Part shown: positions 1 through 11,513 of the stretch, piece by piece
How the letters are laid out: every line of letters starts with the position of its first letter
Numbering within the stretch: position 1 is the first letter of the stretch
NCBI GenBank assembly: GCA_002917075.1
Contig: NTMA01000101.1
Span: 62,001-126,000 of the forward strand
From: Hawksworthiomyces lignivorus
Taxonomy: Eukaryota > Ascomycota > Sordariomycetes > Ophiostomatales > Ophiostomataceae
Length of the DNA: 64,000 nt
Direction: 5' to 3'
Position numbers and translations under genes: made by a program
Notes under the pieces: model-generated
Database searches by the model: none
What the model saw: only the letters and a program-made list of their open reading frames with translations
Told to the model about the DNA's origin: nothing

Positions 1-64
1 CGGCGTCCTCCTCGTCGACGTCCTGCAGTACGAGGGGCTCCTTACAGCTCGCGCACGCAGACAT
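1..64 (-). CDS. N-terminal fragment of an unidentified Cys-rich protein
   Basis: The minus strand opens an ATG at position 64 and reads MSACASCKEPLVL followed by an acidic stretch until the window edge, 21 codons in all. It has a C-x-x-C pair right after the start, like the first zinc-ligand pair of RING-like or small zinc-binding fungal proteins. No stop falls inside the visible part. The assignment to a zinc protein rests only on the CxxC pair, so the family cannot be named. Confidence 0.4.
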   Translation of the reverse strand, partial: MSACASCKEPLVLQDVDEEDA

Positions 65-1725
65 AGTGACTGAGAGTTGCGCGAAGAGGGCAAAGAGGAT
101 TACTAGCTAGACATTGGAGGCGCCAATCAGAGAACTGATGCTTTGCCATATCCGTCGCACAAAAACAGACGCGCGACATTGTATCAAAAGCGAATATCAA
201 AACAAGCGACACCAGATACATGAGCTGTGGGTCGTCCCAGGCATCTTATTCCATTGAGCATGAGAGAAACAAAAACATGTCATTCCCAATTCGAAGGTAC
301 AAGAGCTAAGTGAAAACCTGGTCGGGTCCGAAGTTTCCTCTCCGCCACCCGAGTGAGTCCGATGCTTCATTGAGCAATTGTGGAAGCCAGACGCAAAGAA
401 TGATGGCGGGATTGTCAAGAAAAGAAAATGAGACAAGAAGATGGAGAGATAGAGAGAGAACAAGAAACAATACGAAAGAATCTTGGAGCCTTCAAGACAG
501 CAGACAGCAACTTACCGTTCGAAGAAGCCTGATTGATCAACAGGAGAGAAATCTCTTTGTGGATTCCCTGATCAAGGCAGATGCCAAAGAAGTGACCCTA
601 ATTCAATAGACTATGCAACGAGTCCTATCTTTTCATGAATCCTGCAGCCTAGGACTGAGCTTCTTTGGTGTTGAGCAGCTTGAGGCTAGAAAAGGAGTGC
701 AGAGATGAAATGAAAATCGGGGAAGAGAGAAATTTTTGCTATTTAAAAAAAAAAATTGCTGGTTATCTTATCGCGGAGTACGGAGAATTGAGTGTGCGAC
801 TGACTACGACGGGCTGGTGGAACGGGCAGATATGGGGGCATTACGCTTCTCTGAGACCCATGCGTTTTAGAATTGGCAGCTGCCTTGCCAGCGGCTACCT
901 CAAGTAAAGTAGGGGGACACGCAAGTCGCTGTGGCTGGGGGGGGGGGGCCTCTTGTGAGCTAGAGGCCGAGGAGGCCTATTGAGGCTCCAGTCAGCGCAA
1001 GTCCTAGCTAAGAGCCACATTGGTTCGCAAGCTCTTTCCTGTTGTCTGCCTCTTTTGTTCTTTCTGTTTCTGTTCTTCATGACCCGCTTTTCTCCATATT
1101 ATGCTGTATTCAGAACAAGGATAGGCTCAGGCGGCAGCGAATCTTCTCGGCGGCCAGCGGGTGCTCCTTCTCCCCGTAGTTGCTGCTCCCTTGCTCTTTC
1201 CACCCCTCCCCTCCCCTCCTTCTATGTACTTAGTTCCAAGGGGGTTGCTATTACATCAGGGCTCCTCAAGCTGTGGCGGTTGCTCCTGCCCACCCCGCCG
1301 CATTCCTTCCTCGCTATAATGCTCAGATTACTCCTTCCGTCAGTCAATCGTACGTATGGCCCCGCCAAACTTCCTCATTTTGCCATATGCCCCCTTCTCG
1401 TTAATAAACCCTGATCTCACCCCAAACAAGCTTTTGTTCATGCGCCGTGGTCGTATATATCCTCCGCTGACGCCATTTTTGGATTCTGCGGCATTCAAAC
1501 TCGTGAGAAACAAATTTGACATCAAAGAACGATTGTAAACCAAGCGAACGAGGACTTTGGACACCTTTGCGGCACCTTTACAAGGTATCCTGCTGTGCTG
1601 CCCCTCAATACTGAGCTCTTTCACTGTCGTCGTCATCGACATCGCACCCTCTGTGTGCGCTTCCTTCGAAACCGCAACATCTTTCAGCAAAATAGCCGCC
1701 AGCGGCTTTCTCTCTCTCTCTCAAT
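65..1725. other. Intergenic, no gene seen
   Basis: This is the shared upstream region of the leftmost minus-strand gene and of fimbrin. Open frames here are short, unspliced and of no recognisable family. A CT-rich tract with a (TC)n run lies at about 1710-1722, just before the fimbrin ATG, as is common in fungal 5' leaders. Confidence 0.6.
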
Positions 1726-3909
1726 ATGAACGTGCTCAAGCTTCAGAGGTGCGTTGCTCCCAGTCTTATCCTTTTCTGCTCTGTTCCTATGTTTCTGCCG
1801 GCTTCTGTGCCACAGACGATCCACTTCATAGTGCGCAGCTAACCGATGCTTCCGAACTGCTTTTTCTGTGCAACAGGAAATTTCCTCAGTTCCAGCAAAA
1901 TGAAATCTTTGACCTCAGCAATGCGTTCCGCAAGCTGGACGTCGACGACAAGGGCTACATCGACGAAGCCACCGCGATCAAGGCGACGCAGACAAGCGAG
2001 CGGCAACCGTACGACGTTGTGCGCCAGGCGCTGAAGGAAGTCGACCTAGACTCATCGCGGCGAGTCGAGCTCGAGGACTATGTAGGACTTATCGCCAACC
2101 TGCGCGGCGGATCGGCGCCGGGCCCGAAGCGGATCTCGATCGGCGCATCGCCGTTGCCGGGGCCGGCATCGCCAAAAGCGGGTATCGTCTCGCAGCGGAC
2201 GGGTGGCGGCGGCCACGCTTCCAAGGGCAGCGTCAGCGGCAAGATCCACGTGCAGGGCTCCAATGCCAATATCACGCACACGATCAACGAGGACGAGCGC
2301 ACCGAGTTCACGCGCCACATCAACGCCGTGCTGGCGGGCGACCCGGATATCGGCAGCCGCCTGCCGTTCGCGACCGACACCTTTGAGATGTTCGACGAGT
2401 GCAAGGACGGTCTCGTGCTGGCCAAGCTGATCAACGACAGCGTGCCCGACACCATCGACGAGCGTGTGCTGAACGTGCCCGGCCGCAAGACCAAAAACCT
2501 GAACGCCTTCCAGATGACGGAGAACAACAACATCGTCATCGAGTCGGCCAAGGGCATCGGCTGCTCCGTCGTCAACATCGGCAGCGGTGACATCATCGAA
2601 GTGCGCGAGCATCTGATCCTGGGCCTGATCTGGCAGGTCATCCGCCGCGGTCTGCTGGGCAAGATCGACATCAAGCTGCATCCGGAGCTGTACCGGCTGC
2701 TGGAGGAGGACGAGACGCTGGAGCAGTTCCTGCGCCTGCCGCCTGAGCAGATCCTGCTGCGCTGGTTCAACTACCACCTCAAGGCCGCCAACTGGCCGCG
2801 CCGCGTGAACAACTTCTCGACCGATGTCAAGGACGGCGAGAACTACACGGTGCTGCTGGCGCAGATCGGCCACGAATACGGCTGCACACGCGGCCCGCTG
2901 CAGACGCGCGACCTGCTGCAGCGCGCCGAGGAGGTGCTGCAGAACGCGGACCGGCTGGGCTGCCGCAAGTTCCTGACGCCGACGTCGCTGGTGGCAGGCA
3001 ACCCCAAGCTCAACCTGGCCTTTGTGGCCAACTTGTTCAACACGCACCCGGCACTCGACCCCATCACGGAGGAGGAGAAGGCCGAGGTGGAGGACTTTGA
3101 CGCCGAGGGCGAGCGCGAGGCCCGCGTCTTCACGCTGTGGCTCAACAGCCTGGACGTGCAGCCGGCCGTGGTGTCCTTCTTCGACGACCTGCGCGACGGC
3201 TCCATCCTGCTGCAGGCGTACGACAAGGTGGTCAAGGGCTCGGTCAACTGGCGCCACGTCAACAAGCGGCCGGCGCACGGCGGCGAGATCATGCGCTTCA
3301 AGGCGGTCGAGAACACCAACTACGCCATCGAGCTGGGCAAGCAGCTCGGCTTCTCGCTGGTCGGCATCCAGGGCGCCGACATCACCGACGGCCAGAAGAC
3401 GCTGACCCTGGGCCTGGTGTGGCAGCTGATGCGCCGCGACATCACGGTCACGCTGTCGTCGCTGGCGCAGCGGCTGGGCAAGCGCGAGATCACCGACGCC
3501 GAGATGGTGCGGTGGGCCAACGACATGGTGCGCAAGGGCGGCCGCAACTCGTCCATCCGCTCCTTCAAGGACCCGGCCATTGGCACCGGCGTGTTCCTCC
3601 TGGACGTGCTGAACGGCATCAAGAGCAACTACGTGGACTACGACCTGGTCACCCCCGGCCGCACCGAGGAGGAGGCCTACCTGAACGCGAAGCTGAGCAT
3701 CAGCATTGCCCGGAAGCTGGGCGCTACCATCTGGCTGGTGCCCGAGGATATCTGCCAGGTGCGCTCGCGCCTGGTGACGACGTTCCTTGGTAAGGACAAC
3801 CCCTCGAACCCCCCCTTCCTCTCCTCTCAATGATCAAGGAATTGCAAGGTTTGCTAACAATACTAAATCGATAGGCTCGCTCATGGCGACACACGAGAAG
3901 ATGTCGTAG
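1726..3909 (+). CDS. SAC6: Fimbrin, actin filament-bundling protein (Sac6 type)
   Basis: Exons are 1726-1748, 1877-3789 and 3875-3909, giving 656 residues. Fimbrin crosslinks F-actin in endocytic patches and cables. The N-terminus (MNVLKLQRKFPQF) leads into a calcium-binding-like EF-hand pair (about residues 10-85), then a Gly/Ser/Pro-rich linker, then two tandem actin-binding domains of two calponin-homology repeats each (about 130-650), recognisable by repeated LGLIWQ/LGLVWQLMRR helices. The start is set by the short first exon: the upstream in-frame extension of the long exon reads through the intron and matches nothing. The last exon supplies only the tail GSLMATHEKMS. Length and domain order are normal for fungal fimbrins. 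Confidence 0.96.
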
Positions 3910-6134
3910 TTTGGTATGCCTGACTTTGCAGCAAAATCAACTTGGAAATGTAGCGAGGGAATGGGAAGATCATGGGAGTCGAAAGAGAAGATTCACTGAC
4001 TGGGCTACGCAGAGCAGGATGGCAAACTCGTAAAAAAAAAACAGGGCGGGCAAAGGGGTGTTTTTTTGATTTGTGAAAGCTATTCATCTTTTTTTTCTCT
4101 TCTTCATGGTTTCAGTTATTATTATTCTTGTTCTCTTTCGCTTGTTGTTGTGTGTAAATTTGCTTTTCTTTGGTCCTCTATTTTCAATTCTCATACTGAG
4201 TATGAACCTTTCTTTGGCTTGTCGTTTGTACTTTTTTCTCTTATTTCCTTTGTTGCTTCTTCAATATTTTTAACCCACCAGAAGTTATTTCTGATAGTAT
4301 CTAAACCTTGAGAGCACCGAAAGTCCGTGGATGCGTCTGCTGTTGCTGAGGTATAACATCCTGCACGGCTGTACAATGGTACCCCATAAGTGCTGAGGTG
4401 AGAGCCCCCCCCCTGGTGCACGGAACACTTTCGTGATGTCATCGTGCCATAGACTCCAGACCACTTTTTTGTCCAACACCTGACAAAAGAGAAAAGAGAC
4501 AAATTGGACGCAACTCATGCTGTGCAGCCCATCCCGGATACGCTCGTGTTTTTTTTTGCCCATGTATTACCGATTGCTCGCGTGCCTCGGGTTCCAAGTA
4601 TCCGTTTTGCCTCGCTCCTCGTTTGTTGTTTTCCCCGTTGCCTCCCTGCCTCCCTTGTCACCAACGCCAATCGTGGAGCGTGGATCATGTTATATTCTTC
4701 TTTAGGGACCCGCTAAACTTTAACACCCGCGGATACCGAAGCAGTGGCATGGAATGGACTGATACAAACTCTTATCCTGGCCCAAGGGAACGTACCGAGC
4801 GTACCTCTCTGCATGCCAGCCTTTCAGCCTTCATACGAGTATATTTAGTTTATCTCTACTTGGCTGCTGCTCCGTATCCCTGCCTGCTCGAGACACTGTC
4901 TTTATTCGCGGCCATCCATCCCATGTTTTTTTTTTTTTGCCCAATACTGTCATCTGATGCGAGATAATCCTCCGCCACGTTCCGCGGGAGCCTCGGGGGG
5001 GACAGATATGCCAATGGAGCAGCGGGATAGACAACCAACGCACAACCTTAAGTTCAAAACTGGACAGCATGCAACATGAATATCTCGGATATTGAAAAAG
5101 GGAAGCAGCAAGATCCGATCAAATTTTCTACCCGTACATCGTAGCTCAGCCAAGTCACCTCGTCCAATTGGATGATTCATCAGACTGAGACATTGGCAGC
5201 AAAAAAAAAGCTGAAGTGCTACACAGTAATAGATACTTGCTGCTTATGGAGCCTGGCAGCTAGGAACAGAAGATGATTGACATGTGGGTTGTGTGTTGGC
5301 TCTATGAAGCGCTTGTCGATCCAGCGGGTTTCGCACGCTGCTCTTTTGCTCCTTCTGCCTATTCGCGTTAAAACGGTCTTCACTTCTCCGTCTGGTTGGT
5401 CGGTCGCTCTTCGTCTGATTCCGTCTTGTTCCTTCCAGTTCTCGAGCATAAGCAGTTGTGATTTTTAAGGAAGGCTCGGCGCTGTGTTCTGCCCGTATTA
5501 TGCAAAATTGGGTAAGGCCTTGTAGCGTTTTCATCGGGTACGGGGCGTGCTTGCCTCACTGGTGTTCTCGCCTTCCCTTTTCCCCCCACCTCGGCCGAAG
5601 AATCCGGGGGCGTAATAGAGTACGAGAGTGCGAGCAATACTTCTGTTTTGGGCTGCTGTGTGCACACCACCTTTTCGTGTCTCGTTCCTTCTTTCTTTCT
5701 TTGAGCTCCATCTTTGAGCTCGCCGTCCTCTACAGAGCTCTCTCGCCACCTTACCCCTTAGTTCGGCCGCCATTCGCTTTGTCTCCCCCAAACTTTCCCG
5801 AATGGTTCCATCGACAAAGCAGATGAAGCATATATAAAACACAAAATCCAATCGAGTCGTTTTGTAGAGATCCAAAAAAAAAAACCTAGTTTTCTTCTTT
5901 GAATAAAAGTATTAGAATTACGACGTGCTTCCAATTTAGCACTCTTCAGTGAATGCACAGCTTGGGGAAATCGATTCCCATAATATCTATTGGTGAGCCC
6001 CGCAGTAGACCCGTTCCGCAGCTTACACGGCTATTTGGGGCCCGTTTCTTATTCTTTGGTGCATCATTGCATCACTCTGCTCTCTGCTGCTATTCAGTCA
6101 TTCTTATAAGAGCACAGAAAAGCTGAGAGCAGGT
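3910..6134. other. Intergenic, no gene seen
   Basis: 2.2 kb between fimbrin and the sterol acyltransferase. It is T-rich near 4080-4280 and CT-rich from 5680-5800 and 6050-6115. Open frames are short with no family resemblance. The right end is probably promoter and leader of the acyltransferase gene. Confidence 0.6.
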
Positions 6135-8667
6135 ATGGCACAAGTTCAGAGCGGCACGACCGCTCTTGGGGCCGACCAGTCTCAGCCACGACCCAATTCT
6201 CTACGAGACGCCCTGCGTGCTGCTCCGGCAAGGAATGGCAGTTCTGGCGGCGAAAACTCTGACAGTTCGTTTGCGGGGGTTTCTTCTGAGAGCGAGGAAG
6301 ACTACGACGAGCTCACCGCCGCGCCCGCCGAGGCCATGGTGCTGCGCCAGAGGCGGCGACCCCAGCAGCCGTCGTCCTCTGGGCAGACCCAGCTGCGCAA
6401 CGAGGTGCGCGCCGATGATGAAGGGACCGACGCCCAGGACACGGGGATGACGACGGCCCGCAAGCAGCAAGAGGGGAGCCGGGTGGCAGCGAGCACCGCC
6501 CCCGAAAAGCTGGTGCTGCACTCGGAGCTACTGGGCCTGCCCACATCCCGGCAGGAGCGGACCGGCCGCAAGCTGTCGGCCACGGTGATCTTTGAAGAGA
6601 AAACCAGCCGCGCTGACACGGCCTCTCCTGACATGGCGGCTGGGGCGTCGCTGTCGTCCGCGGCTACGGCCGTGTCCTCGTCCATGTCCGTCGACGACGG
6701 CGAGCTCGGCGGCGGCATCTCCACGCTGAAGGAATACCTTCTTCTTGGCGCTAAGAAAGACGACGGTGACCTAACGCAACACCGCAGCTTTGTCATCTCC
6801 ATTGACGATCCGAAGCTGGCGGAGATCCTACGCGCCGACCTCGAGCAGCTGCGCGAGGACATCGAGGAGCGGCGGCAGGTCCTGACCGAAAAGGCGGAGC
6901 AGCAGGCCTCTGCCGAGGCGGCCGCCTCTGCCGATGCTCGCGATCGTCCACACGGCGCTGCGACCGCGACTGCCCCCACCAAGAAGCGGAAGAAGCCCCG
7001 CGGCCGGTTCCGCGACTTTGTCTTCACGCGCGGCTTCTCTGCGTTTGACCGCCAGAACGCCGACGCCGCCAACAGCCCGTTCCACGGCTTCTTCACCCTG
7101 TTCTGGATCTCCGTCTTCCTCTTCATGCTCCGCATGGGCGCCAACAACTGGCGCAACACCGGCAGCCCGCTCGGCACCAACGTGATCATGGCCAACATGT
7201 TCCACCGCGACGTCATCGTGCTGCTGCTGTCCGACGGCATGCTGTGCGCCCTGACGGGCGTCAGCTGGCTGCTGCAGCGCGCCGTCCTGGCCCGCGGCGG
7301 CGCGCTCCTCGACTGGGACGGCGCCGGCTGGATCATCCAGAACGTGTGGCAGGCCACGTACATTGCCGGCCTCATCGGCTGGACGCAGCTGCGCGACTGG
7401 CCCTGGTCGCACACCGTCTTTTTTGTGCTGCACGGCCTGGTCATGCTGATGAAGCAGCACTCGTACGCCTTCTACAACGGCTACCTGTCCACCCTCTACA
7501 AGCGCCGCGCCGTGCTGCAGGGGCGCCTCGCCCAGCTGGAGCTGGCCGCCCTCGCCGTCAGCCCCGAGGTGCCCTGCGACGGGGCAGACGACAACGACAA
7601 CGACGACTCGGGCGCCGAGGCGGCGGCCGAGCAGGTGGCAGCCGCAGCCGCCGACGCGGACCACGCGCTGAAGACGGCCGCGCCCAGCGCCGCCTTCACC
7701 AGCCCCGAGACCCTCGACAAGGTGGTGGCCGCCCTGCAGTCGGGCCAGCCGCTGGACGGCGGCCAGATCCGCGTCTTTGCGCGCATCCTGCAGTGGGAGA
7801 TCGACGGCCTGACCGAGGAGCTGCGCGGCAAGTCCACGCGGCCCGACAAGGCCTACCCGCACAACCTGACGCTGGCCAACCACTACGAGTACATCGTGCT
7901 GCCCACCGTCGTCTACGAGCTCGAGTACCCGCGCTCCGAGAGCATCAACTGGCGCTACGCCGCCGAGAAGCTCGTCGCCGTCTTCGGCATCATCTTCGTC
8001 ATGATCATGATCTCGCAGGCCTATATCTACCCCGTCGTCATGCAGACCGTCGCCATGAAGGAGGCCGGCATCCCGCTGATCCAGCGCTTCTGCGCCTTCC
8101 CCTGGATGCTGAGCGACCTCATCTTCCCCTTCATGATGGAGTATCTGGTATGTTTTTTTTTTTTTTCTTTCTGTAATGTCATCTTGCAGGCAAGTAAAGA
8201 ATGGGAATATTTGCTAACACTCATCCTCACAGCTGACCTGGTATCTCATCTGGGAGACGATCCTCAATTTCCTGGCGGAGATAACCTACTTCGCTGACCG
8301 CAACTTCTACTCGGCCTGGTGGAACTCGGTCACCTGGGACGAATTCGCTCGCGACTGGAACCGCCCCGTCCACCTCTTCCTGCTGCGCCACGTCTACCAC
8401 AGCTCCATCTCTGCTATGAAGGTCAACCGCCACACGGCCACTCTCATCACTTTCTTCCTGTCCGCCTGCGTCCACGAGCTTGTTATGTGGTGCATCTTCC
8501 AGAAGCTGCGTGGCTACCTGCTCTTCCTGCAGATGTGTCAGCTACCCCTGGTGCGCCTGAGCCGCACAAAATGGCTGCGGAATCGCCAGGCCCTCGGCAA
8601 CGTCATGTTCTGGATGGGCATCTTCATGGGGCCGAGCGTGCTCTGCAGCCTCTATCTGATTTTGTAA
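6135..8667 (+). CDS. ARE2: Sterol O-acyltransferase (ACAT/ARE family, MBOAT)
   Basis: Exons are 6135-8147 and 8233-8667, giving 815 residues; the 85-base intron has a clear branch point (GCTAACAC). The enzyme esterifies sterols with fatty acyl-CoA in the ER membrane for lipid-droplet storage. The first 300 residues are disordered and end in a basic patch (KKRKKPRGR). Membrane segments begin near residue 325. A low-complexity acidic loop follows at about 480-520. The C-terminal half carries the family hallmarks: RNFYSAWWNSVTWDEF, FLLRHVYHSS and the active-site histidine region SACVHELVMW (His about 752), ending GPSVLCSLYLIL as in yeast Are1/Are2. Where ACATs have FYxDWWN, this protein has Ala at the Asp position (about 699). 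Whether it is the Are1 or Are2 counterpart cannot be told. Confidence 0.95.
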
Positions 8668-9355
8668 AGACGAGATTGTTTGCATTTTTGCTATTTCAGA
8701 GGCGTTTTCAAGAATGGAGTCCCGAGCTACAAAAGCCCAACTTGTATATATATGCATGCCATGCGGCGAGAATGGGTAGACATACTGGAACATTGAGTTA
8801 TTGTTATGTGAGAGACTCAACAAGAGCTAAATATTTAGGACACATTTGGCATGTTATCGTAAATCGACGTAGAGGATATTTCTCGAAAACATAAGAATTG
8901 ATACCAAGATGGCAGGTCAGAAAAATAACAAAGTGAACATAACAAAAATATTCGTAAAGGGAGAGGAGCGGCTCTCAATACCAATGTGTGCGTATAGTTA
9001 GAACACCGTGCTAGCGAGCTAAGTTAAACACCTGTTGAGTAGCTGCGTCTGCTGCAGCCTTGTTCATATAGGCTTAAATTTTTGTACCAACAGCGCAAGC
9101 TCTTAACGCGGCAGCGCACGTGCCTGAAAAAGTAGCGCCTTCAGAGCTCTAACACCTATTAAATGTCAATGCGCCAAGCTGCTGTGTTACATGATGTAAT
9201 AGGCGTATGATTATTTTGTGCCTGCTCTACGGATTAATTTTCACTGCATGAAAATTTACACCCACCAAATTGACTTTTTGATGTCGAGTCTGCAGCCTTC
9301 ATATTTTATAACTTCCTCCCTTCTCTGCCTTCCTTAACACGCTCCTCTGTGTCAC
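8668..9355. other. Intergenic, no gene seen
   Basis: Moderately AT-rich spacer holding the sterol acyltransferase 3' UTR and the MRM2 upstream region. No coding signal or RNA gene was recognised. Confidence 0.6.
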
Positions 9356-11015
9356 ATGCTATCGTCTCTCAGACACGGCTTTGGCCGGTCGGCGGTCGTC
9401 CGGCCTCCTCCCGGCATCGAGCTACCAGGGCCAGTCGCCGGCTTCACTTTTTCTACTCACATTATAAACAGACGACCACCATTAGCATTTAAACATTCAT
9501 TATTGACAGCGCCATTGCGGAGGACATCCTTGCCATCATGGCAATGTATTATCTTCTCCCATTGCTTTACGACCACCTCTCCCTTGCCGGCCGCCTCCAG
9601 CTCGAAGTCGCGCTGGAAGGCCCGCCAGGGCAAGGACCAGTTTGCCCGCGAGGCCAAGGTCCGCGGACTGAAGAGCCGGGCTGCCTTCAAGTTGCTTGAA
9701 GTTTGTCTCGCCGTTTTTTATTTATTTCTAGAATCAATGCCCAACAGGCGGGTCTATTCTTCAAGATCTAACCCTATCTCTAGATGGATGCAAAATATCG
9801 ATTATTTAAAGCTGGGCAGACAGTCGTAGACCTGGTAGGTCCATCGGTGGTGATAAAATACGTGCATGGCTTACGTGAAAGGGCGTCACTTTGCTAATGC
9901 TGCTGTAGGGCTACGCGCCAGGAAGCTGGTCGCAGGTAACGTAGCGTGCCCCCCCCGTTAGATGATTCTGTGGTGGGCACTGCGCGGAGCATCTCTCCCC
10001 TCGTCTCCCTCCTCTGACAGCATAGGTCGCCCTCGAGCGCACCAAGCCGACGGGCCAAGTGCTAGGCATCGACCTGATTCCCGCGCAGCCACCCCGCGGC
10101 GTGTCGACGATCCAGGGCAACTTCCTAGCGCCGTCGGTGCGGGAGCTGGTCAAGGAGTTCCTGGCCCAGGCGGCGGCCACGACCGCGGCCCGGCGGAAGC
10201 CGGCCCAGGCAAAAGCGGCCACGACGAAGGAAGCGACCGAAGCGAGCAGCGGCAGCGAAGAAGCGGACCCGGACGCGACGTCCACCGCAGCCATCCTGGA
10301 CCGTCCAAGCTACCTGGAGATGGAGCGGCAGCAGGCGGCGCACCCGCTTCCGTCCGCTGGCACCACGCCGTCTGAAGGCGAGGAGACGTCGCCGTCCCCA
10401 GTGGCCGCCCTCGAGGGCGGCCGTATGGTAGATGTATGTTGGCAATCCCGCAGAAGCAGTCTTCTGCTCCACCTTCGCGCTTCCTCCCTTGCCGCCCTCC
10501 CGCTGACCGCCCACCCCTCAGGTTGTCCTCAGCGACATGTCCGCGCCCTGGCCCCAGACCTACGGCTTTTGGCTGAACACGCTGAGTAACCCGTACAACA
10601 GGATGATGAACACGAGCGGCATGGCCTTCCGCGACCACGCAGGGAGCATGGTGAGCCCTCCTCAGCCTTATTTGTCAGACTCTTTTTTCTGACTCTACTG
10701 CCAGGACCTCTGCAACGCCGCGCTCGAATTCGCCAGCGATACCCTCCGCCCCGGCGGGCACTTTGTGTGCAAGTTCTACCAGGGCGGCGAAGACAAGGCG
10801 CTGGAGCAGCGGCTACGCAAGCTGTTTACGAAAGTATTCCGGGAGAAGCCGGAGTCGTCGCGAAGCGTAAGATCCCCGCACCAAACTGCAGACACGACAA
10901 GGGGGCAGAGAAGAATGCTGACGTATTACAGGAATCGAAAGAAGCATACTTTGTGGCGCTCCGGCGGAGGAAAGATGTGACGTGGCAGGACCTAGAAGCT
11001 GCCGAAGGCTCATGA
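9356..11015 (+). CDS. MRM2: Mitochondrial 21S/16S rRNA 2'-O-ribose methyltransferase (FtsJ/RlmE type)
   Basis: Seven exons: 9356-9700, 9784-9834, 9909-9935, 10026-10433, 10522-10650, 10705-10866 and 10932-11015, 401 residues. It methylates a ribose in the peptidyl-transferase centre of mitochondrial large rRNA, using SAM. The N-terminal 80 residues look like a mitochondrial presequence (Arg/Ser-rich, no acidic cluster). The K-D-K-E catalytic set is visible: Lys in SRAAFKLLE (about 112), Asp in VVLSDMSAPWPQT (282), Lys in GGHFVCKFYQGG (343) and Glu in SKEAYFVALRRR (378). The SAM loop is DLGYAPGSWSQVA, split by two introns. A low-complexity Ala/Glu/Ser insert of about 75 residues separates the third strand from the catalytic Asp. 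Every splice junction keeps frame. Confidence 0.93.
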
Positions 11016-11513
11016 TGCCACGAGGTCTAGGATTGTATAAAAACGAAACTCACCAATTTTACTGTAACACTATGATGGCATGGCGCTGGTTAAGAGCCTG
11101 GCGTGTACACATGAAGGGTTCATCTCATTTTTCAGTTCTGTACAAAGATACAATACAGGACCACGGGCGTTCTGGGTCATAATAGAACAGGGGAGAGGCA
11201 CATTTGCGGATTGTCATTTCAAATTTTTTGCCATTTCGTTAAAATGTTTCGTGGTATAGAACCGAGATATCCCACCGCCCCCGAGCCATGCCCCACGACG
11301 ACATAAGATCTGAGGATACAAAAGACACCATTTTTGACACCGATGAATTTTTGATTCCGTTTTTTTTTCTTTGTCCGTGTTCTGGTGGGCAGGCAATGCT
11401 TGCGCCAATATAGAAAAGAGCAGAGCAGGGACCATACAGCACAGAACACAGAAAAGAGCATACAACACCACACTGCCATTTCCCAGCCAAGGCCCAAAAC
11501 TGCAACTCGCCAT
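11016..11513. other. Convergent 3' spacer
   Basis: This is the tail-to-tail region between MRM2 and the eL18 gene. It holds the two 3' UTRs and no further coding sequence. Confidence 0.6.

Noticed and set aside
2052..3830. 592-codon open frame antisense to fimbrin
   Set aside because: It is the mirror of the GC-rich fimbrin exon; the sense strand is an unambiguous protein and the antisense product is His/Gln/Val low-complexity.
6135..8297. Sterol acyltransferase ending at 8297 without splicing
   Set aside because: The unspliced reading crosses an intron and loses the active-site histidine; splicing 8147 to 8233 restores the conserved C-terminus in frame.
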